A stretch of 64,000 bases of DNA from positions 1 to 64,000 of the forward strand of contig NZ_PJIZ01000001.1 in assembly GCF_021596505.1 (NCBI RefSeq). Reading direction: 5' to 3'. The stretch's first letter is position 1, and every line of letters starts with the position of its first letter. The position numbers and the translations under genes were made by a program. This DNA comes from Nostoc sp. CMAA1605 (lineage in GTDB: Bacteria; Cyanobacteriota; Cyanobacteriia; Cyanobacteriales; Nostocaceae). Shown piece by piece: positions 18,607-27,893 of the stretch. The notes under the pieces are model-generated. The model made no database searches. It was not told the origin of the DNA and saw only the letters and a list, made by a program, of their open reading frames with translations.

Positions 18607-20244
18607 CTACTTTTGCTTGACTACTTGATTTAACTCGTCTGTAGTTAATGACTGTAAAAGACTAAGATTTAAAGGTGGTTGACTAATATATTGAGCGTAG
18701 GAAGGCTGTAAATAAGAACGATATTCAGCACGATTCAAAAGATTAGCTTTTAAAAAAGCTACACTCAAAGCATTAAGATAAGAATAAGCTGTATTACGTT
18801 CAGGGCCTAACAAGCCATTAGGGACGGGTAAAACATTACTCTCTTGGGGAGATTCACCAATAAAGGTGAAATGAGTGCCATTTTCAACTAAAAATAAATA
18901 TTTATTAGGATTAGGTAATTCAGTAAAAGGGCGAATTTGTTCTGGCAAAGGTGGGGCAAAAATATCTTGAGTACCTGCGATAAACATTGTCGGTAGTTTC
19001 ACTTGACTAATCCCACTATCACCGAACACAGCACTATTAATCGGATTAATAGCAATAATCGCCTTGATACGATTATCCTGCAATTGATAACTATCTAAAT
19101 TTAATTCGTTGGCTTGACATTGCAAAATCAACGATAAATTTAAATAAGAATTATCAGGTAAACAATTCTTATTCAGATTATCAAAGTTAATTTGCGCCCC
19201 AGCCAAAGCTAAAATAGTGTAACCGCCAAACGATTGGCCTATAGCCCCAATTTTCTCAAAATCTAGTTTTCCTCTCAGCTTGGGATCAGCTTGTTCCATA
19301 CGCTGGAGTTCATCTAATAAAAATTTGATATCTAAAGGTCTATCAATAAATTCTCTGGGTGCTGGTGGTTCTGCTAAACCGGAAAAGTATTTTTGAAAGC
19401 GGCTAGCATTACTACCAGGATGTTCTATTACCGCAACAGCAAAACCGTAGGATGCTAAATGTTGAGCTAAATAGGCGAATGTGTAGCGGTCGGAAGCGAC
19501 ACCATGAGAAATCACAATGAGGGGAAAAGGTGGTTGGGTGTTATTCTCTGCCGTGGCTATGGGTAAGTATAAATCTAAAGGTAAACGGCGATCGCGCCCA
19601 GGATCAATTAAATTAAACTGACTAACTTGCCAGCGCAAATTTCCAGGCTTTCTTAAATCTGGTAACTTGGAAAAATCAACCTCAGAGGAGGTAGACTGCC
19701 TTAATGATTCTTTTTGCAAAGCTGCTACAACTTTATCCCTAGTTTTGAGTAGCTGTGACAAATCATCAACTATTTTCACCGCTTCTGTAAAATTTAGTCG
19801 CACATCATTACTAGGAAACTTCCGCAGCAAATTGGTAATTGATAAACCCTCTGATGAAGCCGCCGATAAAATTAAAGCCGAACGCAAAGCGTAAAAACCA
19901 TTCTTCCGAGAGTCAGTTAACAACAATTCCCCTATTCGTTGTAAAACCTCTTCTCCCACGGGAGAGTAAGTAACTTGGGATACGAGAGTTGGTGTAACAT
20001 TGAAACGTATTTGCAGCAGTTCCCGTAATTGTGCTAGTTGTTCAGGCGTAGCGCGTTCAGCATAAAATCTGAGATTCCTATCTATCTTCCCTTCCTTGGC
20101 AAAAGTTTCTAAAGAACTAACAGGTAAAGAGAATTCTCCAAAAGGAGGATAAAAGAAACTAATGCGTTCAGCCGCAATTCCAGGGTTAGCAGTTAAAAAC
20201 GTAGATAATAACCCCAAAGTGAGGTACTTTAACATTCTTTTCAT
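18607..20244 (-). CDS. Exported DUF1400 + alpha/beta hydrolase (PAF-acetylhydrolase-like)
   Basis: The 545-residue protein begins with a signal peptide (about 1-25, ending GIAA). Residues about 26-160 match the cyanobacterial DUF1400 domain ('ISFFYPPFGEFSLPVSSLE'). An alpha/beta hydrolase follows: oxyanion 'VISHGVASD' (about 244-252), nucleophile S338 in GQSFGG, acid D427 in 'GTQDIF' and His458 in 'NGTHFTF'. The fold resembles platelet-activating-factor acetylhydrolase and dienelactone-type lipases. It probably hydrolyses an ester outside the cytoplasmic membrane. Substrate unknown. Confidence 0.88.
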   Translation of the reverse strand: MKRMLKYLTLGLLSTFLTANPGIAAERISFFYPPFGEFSLPVSSLETFAKEGKIDRNLRFYAERATPEQLAQLRELLQIRFNVTPTLVSQVTYSPVGEEVLQRIGELLLTDSRKNGFYALRSALILSAASSEGLSITNLLRKFPSNDVRLNFTEAVKIVDDLSQLLKTRDKVVAALQKESLRQSTSSEVDFSKLPDLRKPGNLRWQVSQFNLIDPGRDRRLPLDLYLPIATAENNTQPPFPLIVISHGVASDRYTFAYLAQHLASYGFAVAVIEHPGSNASRFQKYFSGLAEPPAPREFIDRPLDIKFLLDELQRMEQADPKLRGKLDFEKIGAIGQSFGGYTILALAGAQINFDNLNKNCLPDNSYLNLSLILQCQANELNLDSYQLQDNRIKAIIAINPINSAVFGDSGISQVKLPTMFIAGTQDIFAPPLPEQIRPFTELPNPNKYLFLVENGTHFTFIGESPQESNVLPVPNGLLGPERNTAYSYLNALSVAFLKANLLNRAEYRSYLQPSYAQYISQPPLNLSLLQSLTTDELNQVVKQK

Positions 20245-20516
20245 CAGAAAAACCCACTGTTGACTTTATCTTTGCAAGTTTGGGACTAGGAGAAAGCAAA
20301 ACAAGAACTAGGCTGCATTCCTACTTAATTTAAGTTTAGATATTTAAAATCGGCTATAAGCATCATAAAGCAAGTGCTTACATTCATAAATCTGCTATTT
20401 GTAGCATAAATCAAATATTTGCCTGCAAGTATTCATACTTACGGATATATTGCAGTTGAACCCGATAAACTCAATCAGGAGTGCAATAATAGGTTATAGA
20501 TAGCAAAGTACAGAAT

Positions 20517-20717
20517 ATGACTGTTAATAGTTGCGCCAGTTGTGCTGTTGTCCTCAACCAACAGCAAGAAGAAAATATTGCTCATCAACACCAATGTCAG
20601 GATGAGCCAATTCAACAAAACCAAAATATAACTCAAGCTAAGACTGTAGTAGAAAATGGCAAGGTTGTAGTTAAAGCAGCACAACCATCAGGCGATGAGA
20701 CTTTGAATAATGCTTAG
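20517..20717 (+). CDS. Small hypothetical protein upstream of higBA
   Basis: A 66-residue frame with a CASC pair (C6, C9), a Gln/His-rich middle and no known domain. It ends 14 bases before the HigB-like toxin start, so it could share its transcript. No clear ribosome site is seen. An overlapping minus-strand frame of similar length is hydrophobic and looks less likely. It may be real or chance. Confidence 0.35.
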   Translation: MTVNSCASCAVVLNQQQEENIAHQHQCQDEPIQQNQNITQAKTVVENGKVVVKAAQPSGDETLNNA

Positions 20718-20731
20718 TTTAATTGTTTCAA

Positions 20732-21031
20732 ATGCACATCATCAGCCGGAAAAAGCTACGAGAATTTAGTCAAGCACACGCTGATTCCGGTGAACCTCTT
20801 GATAACTGGTATATAACTGCGAGTCAAGCCACCTGGGTAAATCTATTAGAAGTTCAAACTGTTTATCCTCAAGCTGAAGCAGTAAGTAATTTTACAGTTT
20901 TTAATATTAAAGGGAATAAATACCGCTTAATTACCAGTATCAACTATGAGCGACAGATAATATATATAAAATATGTCTTAACTCATGCCGAATACGACAA
21001 AGACAAATGGAAAAATGACCCTTACTTTTGA
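20732..21031 (+). CDS. higB: HigB-type mRNA interferase toxin
   Basis: A 99-residue protein with the HigB_toxin family signature: N-terminal 'MHIISRKKLREF', 'TASQATWVNLLEVQTVYPQA', 'VFNIKGNKYRLI' and C-terminal 'VLTHAEYDKDKWKND'. HigB is a RelE-fold endoribonuclease that cuts translated mRNA on the ribosome. The ATG at 20732 is preferred to the TTG at 20723. It overlaps the antitoxin gene by 17 bases, in the toxin-first order typical of higBA. Other RelE-fold toxins are possible, but the HigB match is strong. Confidence 0.9.
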   Translation: MHIISRKKLREFSQAHADSGEPLDNWYITASQATWVNLLEVQTVYPQAEAVSNFTVFNIKGNKYRLITSINYERQIIYIKYVLTHAEYDKDKWKNDPYF

Positions 21032-21416
21032 CTCCAAAGTTTACAGTCAGTTATTGTCTGAGTATCAACCTCGAATCATTAAGACAGAAGCCGAAAACGA
21101 ACATTTTTTAGCAATTGTAGAAGAATTGCTGTCTCGTTCTCATCTGACACCTGAAGAAAATACCTTGTTAGAGCTATTAGTGAGACTAATTGAAGATTTT
21201 GAAGACCAGCATTATCAAATAAATTTATCCACTCCTCATTCAAGGCTATTACATTTGATGGAAGCTAGAGATTTAACAGCAGCTAATTTAGTAGAAATTC
21301 TCGGCTCTGAAGAAATTGTAAATCAAGTGATTAATGATCAAACTAGATTCACTCAGCAACAAGCTGAAGCTTTAGGAAAGTTTTTTCATGTTAATGTAAA
21401 GTTGTTTTTAGACTAG
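21015..21416 (+). CDS. higA: HigA-type antitoxin with C-terminal HTH
   Basis: A 133-residue protein whose C-terminal part (about 75-133) forms an XRE-like helix-turn-helix ('LMEARDLTAANLVEILG' ... 'TRFTQQQAEALGKFFHV'), with an acidic helical N-terminal region likely to cover the toxin. It pairs with the HigB-like gene it overlaps and should repress the operon. ATG at 21015 is chosen because it lies inside the end of the toxin gene with GGAAAA upstream; the ATG at 20985 would overlap more. Confidence 0.87.
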   Translation: MTLTFDSKVYSQLLSEYQPRIIKTEAENEHFLAIVEELLSRSHLTPEENTLLELLVRLIEDFEDQHYQINLSTPHSRLLHLMEARDLTAANLVEILGSEEIVNQVINDQTRFTQQQAEALGKFFHVNVKLFLD

Positions 21417-21844
21417 GCGATCGCTTAATCTTGATCAATCGGTTTTATATTTATATTTTCTCACATATATTGATAATTTTGTCCTTGAATAAGAATTCAG
21501 AATACCCTTTCAGGTAATCAATCTAAGTTAGTCATAACAAGGAAGTAGTGGATTCAGCAGCCCTATTAGTGGACTATTATAAATTTTATTATTGAAGTAT
21601 TAAAAAATGTAAATATTAATAATTAATTGATTTTCAGTAAAAATACTGAAACAGTTATTAAGTGGCTAGATTTAAACTTGGTTGTTGAAAGTTTTGGCAA
21701 ATAAAAACATTGTTTAAATAGCAACAACTATTTTAAGTTGATGCTTGATTTTTGCAGTCAATATACTATCAAAAATTCACTAATAACAGTGTTTTAATTA
21801 TCTGCTTTAAGCAGAAAATATCCAAAAATTGCTAGGAGCTAATC
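21417..21844 (+). other. AT-rich spacer between higA and the patatin gene
   Basis: No gene is supported here. The sequence is strongly AT-rich and probably holds the promoter of the patatin gene; AGGAG lies at 21834-21838, just before its ATG. Confidence 0.5.
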
Positions 21845-22912
21845 ATGTATCCAGTCAGAATATTATCTATTGATGGTGGTGGAATTCGTGGGATAATACC
21901 CTTAAAAATTTTAGAGTATATTGAAAGTAAAACAGGTAAACAAATTCATCAACTGTTTAATATATTTGGTGGGACATCGACGGGAGGCATCATTACACTT
22001 GGTTTAAATGTCATCAACCCTGCAACTAAAAGAATATATAAAGCAGAGGAACTGATGAAATTTTATACACAGGATGCTGATCAAATATTTTGCTCTTGGA
22101 ATCATGGTAGTGGGCCTGGTTGGTTTTCGTCTCAATATTCTCCTGAAAACATTGAGAATTACCTACAGAAAAAATTCGGTAAAACTACAATTTTGAGAGA
22201 GTTACCAACAACAGAAGATTGTGATGTAACAGTTTATAGTTATGATCTCAAAAGCAATCAACCGTTCTATTTTAATAACCGTGATAAAGTGAACGGTTCT
22301 TTTTTTGTTTGGCAAGCGGCTAGAGCTACATCAGCAGCACCAACGTTTTTTCCGGCTTTCAGGTTGAAAAGTGAAGAAATGGATTGCCTATTAACTGATG
22401 GAGGCGTTTACATCAATAACCCATCACTCAATCTTCTGATTCGTGCCAGAAAACAGTTTCCCCATATTAAGAGACAGAGCCAACTTTTAGTTTCTCTTGG
22501 AACGGGTCAATTTAGCCCATCTAGAGAAGATTTAGAGAATTCTGGCTTAGGTAATATTGGCAACATTTGGCACGTAGATAATGGTTGGGGCAAAGCTATT
22601 TTTAATATTGCCTCAATGGGAACTTCTGCTGAGTCCGAGTCCCAAATATTTGAACTTCTAGAATACGTAGATCCTCACGTACTCCACGACGAAGAAGCGT
22701 ATGAACAAAGATATTACCGATTTCAGAAACACTTTAAGAAAGATGTGCCTATGGATGGTAAGACGAAGGAAGAACTTAAACGTCTCATGCAGTTAGGAGA
22801 TGAACTTGTTCAAGAAAGAAAGGATGAACTTGATCAGTTATGTGCAACCCTAATCACACCTTTAGAAATTAGTGACTCAGATATTTTAAACACACAGTTT
22901 GCCTACGTTTAG
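21845..22912 (+). CDS. Patatin-like phospholipase
   Basis: The 355-residue protein has the whole patatin catalytic set: oxyanion GGGIRG at 11-16, nucleophile S45 in GTSTGG, and Asp185 in the DGG motif of 'LLTDGGVYINNP'. Patatins cleave acyl chains from membrane lipids with a Ser-Asp dyad. The length and the 'LSIDGGGIRGIIPLKILE' start resemble plant patatins and bacterial single-domain enzymes, including CapV effectors, but no cyclic-nucleotide synthase is next to it. It has an AGGAG ribosome site and its own strong terminator, so it is monocistronic. Confidence 0.92.
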   Translation: MYPVRILSIDGGGIRGIIPLKILEYIESKTGKQIHQLFNIFGGTSTGGIITLGLNVINPATKRIYKAEELMKFYTQDADQIFCSWNHGSGPGWFSSQYSPENIENYLQKKFGKTTILRELPTTEDCDVTVYSYDLKSNQPFYFNNRDKVNGSFFVWQAARATSAAPTFFPAFRLKSEEMDCLLTDGGVYINNPSLNLLIRARKQFPHIKRQSQLLVSLGTGQFSPSREDLENSGLGNIGNIWHVDNGWGKAIFNIASMGTSAESESQIFELLEYVDPHVLHDEEAYEQRYYRFQKHFKKDVPMDGKTKEELKRLMQLGDELVQERKDELDQLCATLITPLEISDSDILNTQFAYV

Positions 22913-22929
22913 GGCAGCAAAATCATCAT

Positions 22930-22970
22930 AAAGCGAACACTTTTTTAATTTAAAAAAGTGTTCGCTTTTT
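22930..22970 (+). terminator. Strong hairpin terminator after the patatin gene
   Basis: A perfect 19-bp stem (AAAGCGAACACTTTTTTAA and its complement) with a one-base centre ends in TTTTT. Because the stem itself carries A and T runs it could work on both strands, but the uvrA stop is 90 bases away. Confidence 0.9.
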
Positions 22971-23061
22971 AATGAGGTAATGTCATGTCTGTTTCATCAA
23001 TTACGATATGTAATTGTGAGTACAACGGAGTGGAATAAAGCGATCGCCTCTAACTCTGCGA

Positions 23062-25950
23062 TTACTTCACTTCGCTTATTGCTGGATACTGCTGTAAAAC
23101 TTGCTGTAAATATTGCCCAGTATAAGACCGAGAATTTTTAGCAACTTCCTCCGGTGTTCCCACAGCTATTACTTCTCCACCTTTATCGCCACCTTCTGGC
23201 CCCAAATCTATCACCCAGTCAGCACAGCGAATCACATCTAAATTATGTTCAATTAGTAAAACAGAATTACCTTTATCTACCAATCTTTGCAACACATCTA
23301 ATAATTTATGCACATCATAAAATGATAAACCTGTGGTCGGTTCATCGATTAAATAAATCGTCTTACCTGTAGCACGACGTGCTAATTCTGTGGCTAATTT
23401 CACCCTTTGCGCTTCACCACCAGATAAAGTAGTGGCGGGTTGTCCTAACTGCACATAACCCAAACCAACATCAACTAATGTTTGTAGACGATTAACAGCT
23501 TTAGGGATGTTTTGGAAAAACTCTAAGCTTTCTTCCGCCGTCATATTCAAAACATCAGAAATTGACTTATTCTTATACTTCACCTGCAAAGTTTCGCGGT
23601 TATATCTCGCACCTTTACACACTTCACACTGGACATAAACATCAGGTAGAAAATTCATTTCAATGACATTGACACCCTGTCCGCCGCAAGCTTCACAACG
23701 TCCACCTTTGACGTTAAAAGAAAATTGTCCTGGTTTATAACCTCTGGTTTTAGCTTCTACGGTTTGTGAAAATACCTCTCGAATGACATCAAAAACCCCT
23801 GTATAAGTTGCGGGGTTAGAACGGGGTGTGCGTCCAATGGGAGATTGATCAATAACGATTGCTTTATCAATACTATTTAATCCTTGAATTTTTTCAACAT
23901 CTTTTGGTAAAGGTACTTTTTTAGTTAAATGATGTTGTAATGATGGGTAAAGTAATTCATTAATTAAGGTCGATTTACCAGAACCAGAAACACCAGTGAC
24001 CACTACAAGTTTACCTAAAGGAATTTCCACATCAATATTTCTTAAATTGTTGCGATGGGCATTTTTAATAATTAAGCTGCGTCCATTCCCTTCGCGGCGT
24101 TCTTTGGGGGTGTGAATGACTTTTTTTCCTGATAAATATGCACCTGTTAATGATTCTTCTGAAGTGAGTAATGATTGTAAATCACCTTGGGCGATAATAT
24201 TACCACCATGAATTCCCGCACCAGGGCCGATATCAACTATATAGTCGGCGGCGCGGATGGTTTCTTCGTCGTGTTCTACGACAATTAAAGTATTACCTAA
24301 ATCGCGTAATTTAGTTAAAGTTTTCAGCAATCTGCTGTTATCTCTTTGATGCAAACCAATACTTGGTTCGTCTAAAACGTAGAGAACTCCTGTTAAGCCA
24401 GAACCGATTTGTGTAGCTAGGCGAATGCGTTGCGATTCACCGCCAGAAAGGGTCATGGCGGCTCTATCTAAACTGAGATAATCTAAACCGACATCTAATA
24501 AAAATTGCAATCTAGCTCTAATTTCTCTTAAGACTAAATCAGCAATTTTCATTTGGCGATCGCTCAATTTTAAATGATTAATCCTTTCCAGACAATCCCG
24601 AATCGATACACCAGTCAAATCTAAAATATTGTATTGTCCTAATCTCACCGCTAAAGCTTCCGGTTTTAATCTTTTACCGCCGCAAACTTCACAGGGTTGA
24701 TCAACTAAATACTGCTCTAATTTTTGCTTAATTAACTCCGAACCACCTTCATATTGTCGCTGCAAAATGGGAATTGCACCTTTATATTGGGGTGTTTTTT
24801 GGTCTTTACTAGTTTCCGTTTCCCCATACAGAATAATTTGCTGCTGTTGGGGTGTTAACTTACTCCAATTTGTTTGTAATTCAAACCCATGATTACTACC
24901 CAAACTATAAAGTAGTTCTAGATAATAAGAATTTTCCTTATCTGACCAAGGCGCGATCGCAGCGTATACTGGAGCTTCAGGATCAGGTACTACCAAATCC
25001 GGCGAAAATCTCCGCAACGTCCCCAAACCGTGACAGTTCGGACAAGCACCATAAGGGGAATTAAACGAGAATAAGCGCGGTGATAATTCATCCATCACCG
25101 CGCCGTGTTCTGGACAAGCAAAGTTTTCGGAGAAGACTAATTCTTGTTCTTCTTCAGTAGAATCATCACTATTGGGACTGACAAGAATTCTAGCAATACC
25201 ACCAGATTGTTTCAGGCACGTAGACAAAGAATCTACCAAACGTTCCTGAATATCAGGCTTCTTCACCAATCGGTCAATTACCAACTCAATATTATGAGTA
25301 TAATTTTTATCTAATTCAATAGAATCTGACAGTTCCCGAATTTCCCCATTGATGCGGACACGCACAAACCCTTGGGAAGCCAAACTAGATAATAACTTGC
25401 GGTGAGTTCCTTTTTTACCCCGCACCACAGGGGCGAGAATTTGGAACTTAGTGCGGTCTGGTAGTTCCATAATGCGATCGCACATTTCGTCTATAGTTTG
25501 AGGTGCAATAGAGCGATCGCATATGGGACAATGGGGTTCACCAGCTCGACCATACAATAACCGCAGATAATCGTAAATTTCCGTTACCGTCCCCACCGTA
25601 GAACGGGGGTTATGAGAAGTTGATTTCTGGTCAATGGAAATCGCCGGACTTAAACCTTCAATCGCTTCGACATCTGGCTTATCTAATTGTCCCAAAAACT
25701 GGCGAGCGTAAGCACTTAGAGATTCTACATAACGCCGTTGACCTTCCGCGAAAATCGTATCAAACGCCAAAGACGATTTACCCGAACCTGAGACACCAGT
25801 AAACACGATCAGGCGATCGCGTGGCAATTCTAAGTCAATATTCTTCAGATTATGCTGTCTTGCGCCGCGAATCCGAATTGTATTCTGGGGGTTAGAGTTG
25901 GGGTAGGGAAGGTGTCCATTTAAGGATGCGGCTAGCTTGTGATCTGACAT
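23062..25950 (-). CDS. uvrA: Excinuclease ABC subunit A (UvrA)
   Basis: A 962-residue DNA damage recognition ATPase. Two ABC modules are visible: Walker A '[14 protein letters not shown]' and '[14 protein letters not shown]', signature '[19 protein letters not shown]' and '[17 protein letters not shown]', Walker B '[12 protein letters not shown]' and '[12 protein letters not shown]'. Zinc-binding Cys groups ([37 protein letters not shown]) are present. UvrA with UvrB scans and verifies lesions in nucleotide excision repair. The ATG at 25950 ([12 protein letters not shown]) is preferred; the longer frame from 26034 adds 28 residues with no family match. Confidence 0.97.
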   Translation of the reverse strand: MSDHKLAASLNGHLPYPNSNPQNTIRIRGARQHNLKNIDLELPRDRLIVFTGVSGSGKSSLAFDTIFAEGQRRYVESLSAYARQFLGQLDKPDVEAIEGLSPAISIDQKSTSHNPRSTVGTVTEIYDYLRLLYGRAGEPHCPICDRSIAPQTIDEMCDRIMELPDRTKFQILAPVVRGKKGTHRKLLSSLASQGFVRVRINGEIRELSDSIELDKNYTHNIELVIDRLVKKPDIQERLVDSLSTCLKQSGGIARILVSPNSDDSTEEEQELVFSENFACPEHGAVMDELSPRLFSFNSPYGACPNCHGLGTLRRFSPDLVVPDPEAPVYAAIAPWSDKENSYYLELLYSLGSNHGFELQTNWSKLTPQQQQIILYGETETSKDQKTPQYKGAIPILQRQYEGGSELIKQKLEQYLVDQPCEVCGGKRLKPEALAVRLGQYNILDLTGVSIRDCLERINHLKLSDRQMKIADLVLREIRARLQFLLDVGLDYLSLDRAAMTLSGGESQRIRLATQIGSGLTGVLYVLDEPSIGLHQRDNSRLLKTLTKLRDLGNTLIVVEHDEETIRAADYIVDIGPGAGIHGGNIIAQGDLQSLLTSEESLTGAYLSGKKVIHTPKERREGNGRSLIIKNAHRNNLRNIDVEIPLGKLVVVTGVSGSGKSTLINELLYPSLQHHLTKKVPLPKDVEKIQGLNSIDKAIVIDQSPIGRTPRSNPATYTGVFDVIREVFSQTVEAKTRGYKPGQFSFNVKGGRCEACGGQGVNVIEMNFLPDVYVQCEVCKGARYNRETLQVKYKNKSISDVLNMTAEESLEFFQNIPKAVNRLQTLVDVGLGYVQLGQPATTLSGGEAQRVKLATELARRATGKTIYLIDEPTTGLSFYDVHKLLDVLQRLVDKGNSVLLIEHNLDVIRCADWVIDLGPEGGDKGGEVIAVGTPEEVAKNSRSYTGQYLQQVLQQYPAISEVK

Positions 25951-26092
25951 ATTGACAGGCCAAATAATGAGAGGCAGCGTGAAACAGTTCTTAATAATAC
26001 TATCTTTATTAAGCTTTGTTATCACTACACCCATAGCAGTACAATAATACTACTTTGCTTCACATTTGAGCTAATTACACCTGAACCTGTTG

Positions 26093-26151
26093 GTAGTAAG
26101 GACTTCAGTCCTTGGAATATTCAGGACTAAAGTCCTGACTACAAACTACCA
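26093..26151 (+). repeat. Short copy of a dispersed palindromic repeat (core only)
   Basis: GTAGTAAGGACTTCAGTCCTT, then GGACTAAAGTCCT and ACTACAAAC. The same core occurs inside the larger elements at 44214-44397 and 58898-59079. This copy lacks the outer arms and terminal inverted repeats. Confidence 0.75.
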
Positions 26152-26236
26152 TCTGCTAACTTGGAAGCATCATGATCAACCATCCTCCTGAGAAGGCTTT
26201 GGCTTTTAAACGGGCAATAAACAGTTATCTAATTTG

Positions 26237-26584
26237 CTATGGGTCTAAATACTCTGCTACTGCTGCTAAATCTTCCATTGCCCGATTCAGACGATTTAGC
26301 ATTGCTTGGGCTACTTCCGGTTGAGTGCTAATGGTTTCTAGTTTTTCTTTTAGATGACAATCTAGGGCTTCTATCCACAATGACAATTGTGTATGACGAA
26401 CTGCTGTAAGTAGCCCCATATTTCTTAACACAGCCAAATGAAACCCTAATTGGTCTTGTCCACCGTAGCCCAAGTATCCGTTCCACAGTTCCAACTTTTC
26501 GGGAGTAAATTCTGCATACTGGTCGAAGGTAATACCAGCCGGCTCTAGTTGTGGTTGTGGCAGTGGAGGTTGAGGGTTAGTCAT
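26237..26584 (-). CDS. Conserved-looking hypothetical protein
   Basis: A 115-residue soluble protein with a Pro-rich start (MTNPQPPLPQPQ), then 'GITFDQYAEFTPEKLELWNGYLGYGGQ', and a helical C-terminal half. The 'F-T-P-E-K-L-E-L-W-N-G-Y' phrase resembles the N-terminal strand of cyanobacterial Uma2-like/DUF820-associated proteins, but the catalytic part of Uma2 is missing. No function can be assigned. A remnant of a Uma2-type gene lies nearby at 27123. Confidence 0.55.
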   Translation of the reverse strand: MTNPQPPLPQPQLEPAGITFDQYAEFTPEKLELWNGYLGYGGQDQLGFHLAVLRNMGLLTAVRHTQLSLWIEALDCHLKEKLETISTQPEVAQAMLNRLNRAMEDLAAVAEYLDP

Positions 26585-26724
26585 AGTAAGACACCTGTTG
26601 ATTTTGCTAAAACCCTATCTAAATAGGATAGACGCATTCTGCACGGGATGCCTGCGGTGTTCTCGTTGCCATCGCCTATGATTTTTCTTAGAGGAAATTG
26701 GTAGTGTGCGATCGCTAATTCCTT

Positions 26725-27099
26725 CTAATTTCCTGCCAAGAACACTTGAAACAAGTCTGATATTTTCGCCTTGAGTGCTGAAATCGCCTCTTCTAAAGTT
26801 TCACAAGGGTCTGTATTGACTAGATGAGCGTCCCCCACATCAGCACTTGACCATAGATAGCTGTGTAGTCCTACCGTTAAACATCCTTGCCATTGATCCT
26901 CATGATTAGTATCAAGTGTGATAAAAAACCGCCGTGGTATTATTAGTTCTTCGGTTTTAATTTCAAACTCTCCCCATACCGAGAATCCAAAATACTCACC
27001 GTTTTTTTCATTGTTGTATTCCCAGTTGGTGAAGTTGGGAAAAGCAACTTTAACCCGTTCTAAAACTTGTTGGATTTCTGGTTGTGTTAGTAGCATCAT
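26725..27099 (-). CDS. Hypothetical protein
   Basis: A 124-residue soluble protein beginning MMLLTQPEIQQVLERVKVAFPNF, with a beta-rich middle ('EYFGFSVWGEFEI', 'RRFFITLDTNHEDQWQGCLTVG') and a helical tail. No family is recognised. The ATGATG at 27099 has an AGAGGA ribosome site; the longer start at 27144 would run through the Uma2 remnant on the other strand and is rejected. Confidence 0.55.
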   Translation of the reverse strand: MMLLTQPEIQQVLERVKVAFPNFTNWEYNNEKNGEYFGFSVWGEFEIKTEELIIPRRFFITLDTNHEDQWQGCLTVGLHSYLWSSADVGDAHLVNTDPCETLEEAISALKAKISDLFQVFLAGN

Positions 27100-27122
27100 T
27101 TTTTCCTCTTGTGATTTTGCAA

Positions 27123-27388
27123 ATGGACGATTGGGTAAGTCCACGCTTGAAAATCCGGTTTGTGCTATCCCCAGAGGGTTTACAGCTATATCGCCCAGAT
27201 GGTAAACGGTTCTTATCTTATTAGAAATCTCTCAACAGGCAGAACAGGAACGCCAACTTGCTGAACAGGCAGAACAAGCTAGATGCAATGCGATACCGCA
27301 ACTATGACAAATGGGTTTAAATTTAGAGCAAATTGCCCAAGCGTTGAGTTTATCACTTGAAGAAGTAAAGGCGATCGCCAATAAGTAA
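27123..27388 (+). pseudogene. C-terminal remnant of a Uma2-family (DUF820) endonuclease gene
   Basis: The first frame reads DDWVSPRLKIRFVLSPEGLQ then LYRPDGKRFLSY before a stop; after a one-base shift the next frame reads EISQQAEQERQLAEQAEQAR, then a stop, then QMGLNLEQIAQALSLSLEEV. This is the usual Uma2 tail order: 'GWxSPxLxIRF', 'LQLYRPDG', an AE-rich coiled coil and 'LR-x-MGLxxEQIAQALxLSxEEV'. The catalytic PD-(D/E)XK part is gone and stops and a frameshift break the rest. It is a relic, partly antisense to the gene at 26725. Confidence 0.75.
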
Positions 27389-27418
27389 GATTGATTTCAT
27401 ACATATCCATTACATGGG

Positions 27419-27444
27419 TAGAGACGTTGTCTACAACGTCTCTA
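27419..27444 (+). repeat. Hairpin repeat GAGACGTTG...CAACGTCTC
   Basis: GAGACGTTG (27421-27429) and CAACGTCTC (27434-27442) form a short hairpin flanked by TA. A degenerate copy lies at 34653-34683, so it is a dispersed repeat rather than a specific terminator. Confidence 0.7.
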
Positions 27445-27474
27445 GGGACTTCCAGATAAAAAAATATCCAAACT

Positions 27475-27539
27475 GTAGGGTGCGTCAGTATGAATAATCT
27501 CTTGGTATAGTTAGGTTTTATCGCACTGACGCACCCTAC
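27475..27539 (+). repeat. Inverted repeat GTAGGGTGCGTCAGT, MITE-like
   Basis: GTAGGGTGCGTCAGT (27475-27489) is exactly mirrored by ACTGACGCACCCTAC (27525-27539), with a 35-base centre. This 15-bp terminal inverted repeat on a 65-bp unit is typical of small non-autonomous elements in cyanobacteria. Confidence 0.75.
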
Positions 27540-27893
27540 TAAGCCGTTTATTGGCGATAATTTATTTTTTGGTGTTACCCTACAAAAACCGATAAACATC
27601 AATAAAAAGTATCAAAAGATTCAACATATTTGTAATTTTCTTAATAACACATAAAATCAATGTTAAAAATTACTCATCAAAATGTAAGTTCTGTTAACCT
27701 TGCCTAGAGGTCATTACTGTAATTATTTGATTTGTATTGTAGATTGCTGCCAGTGTAGTCAATAGCTAATCACACTTATTTTTCCAGATCCAACTGGAAA
27801 AATTTGTCATGAGTAAGATGACCTTCAAAGCGCAAATAACTACACTGACATAGAACAGAAATTCGGCAAAATTATTGTGTAATGGAGTTGAAG

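Larger units (their letters stand above)
27389..27893 (+). other. Spacer with two palindromic repeats and the phosphoketolase promoter region
   Basis: The left half holds the hairpins at 27419-27444 and 27475-27539; the right half (27600-27893) is AT-rich leader DNA before phosphoketolase. No gene is supported; a 107-codon minus-strand frame crosses the palindromes and is rejected. Confidence 0.6.

Noticed and set aside
21845-22912. CBASS system
   Set aside because: No CD-NTase or ancillary genes lie near the patatin gene.
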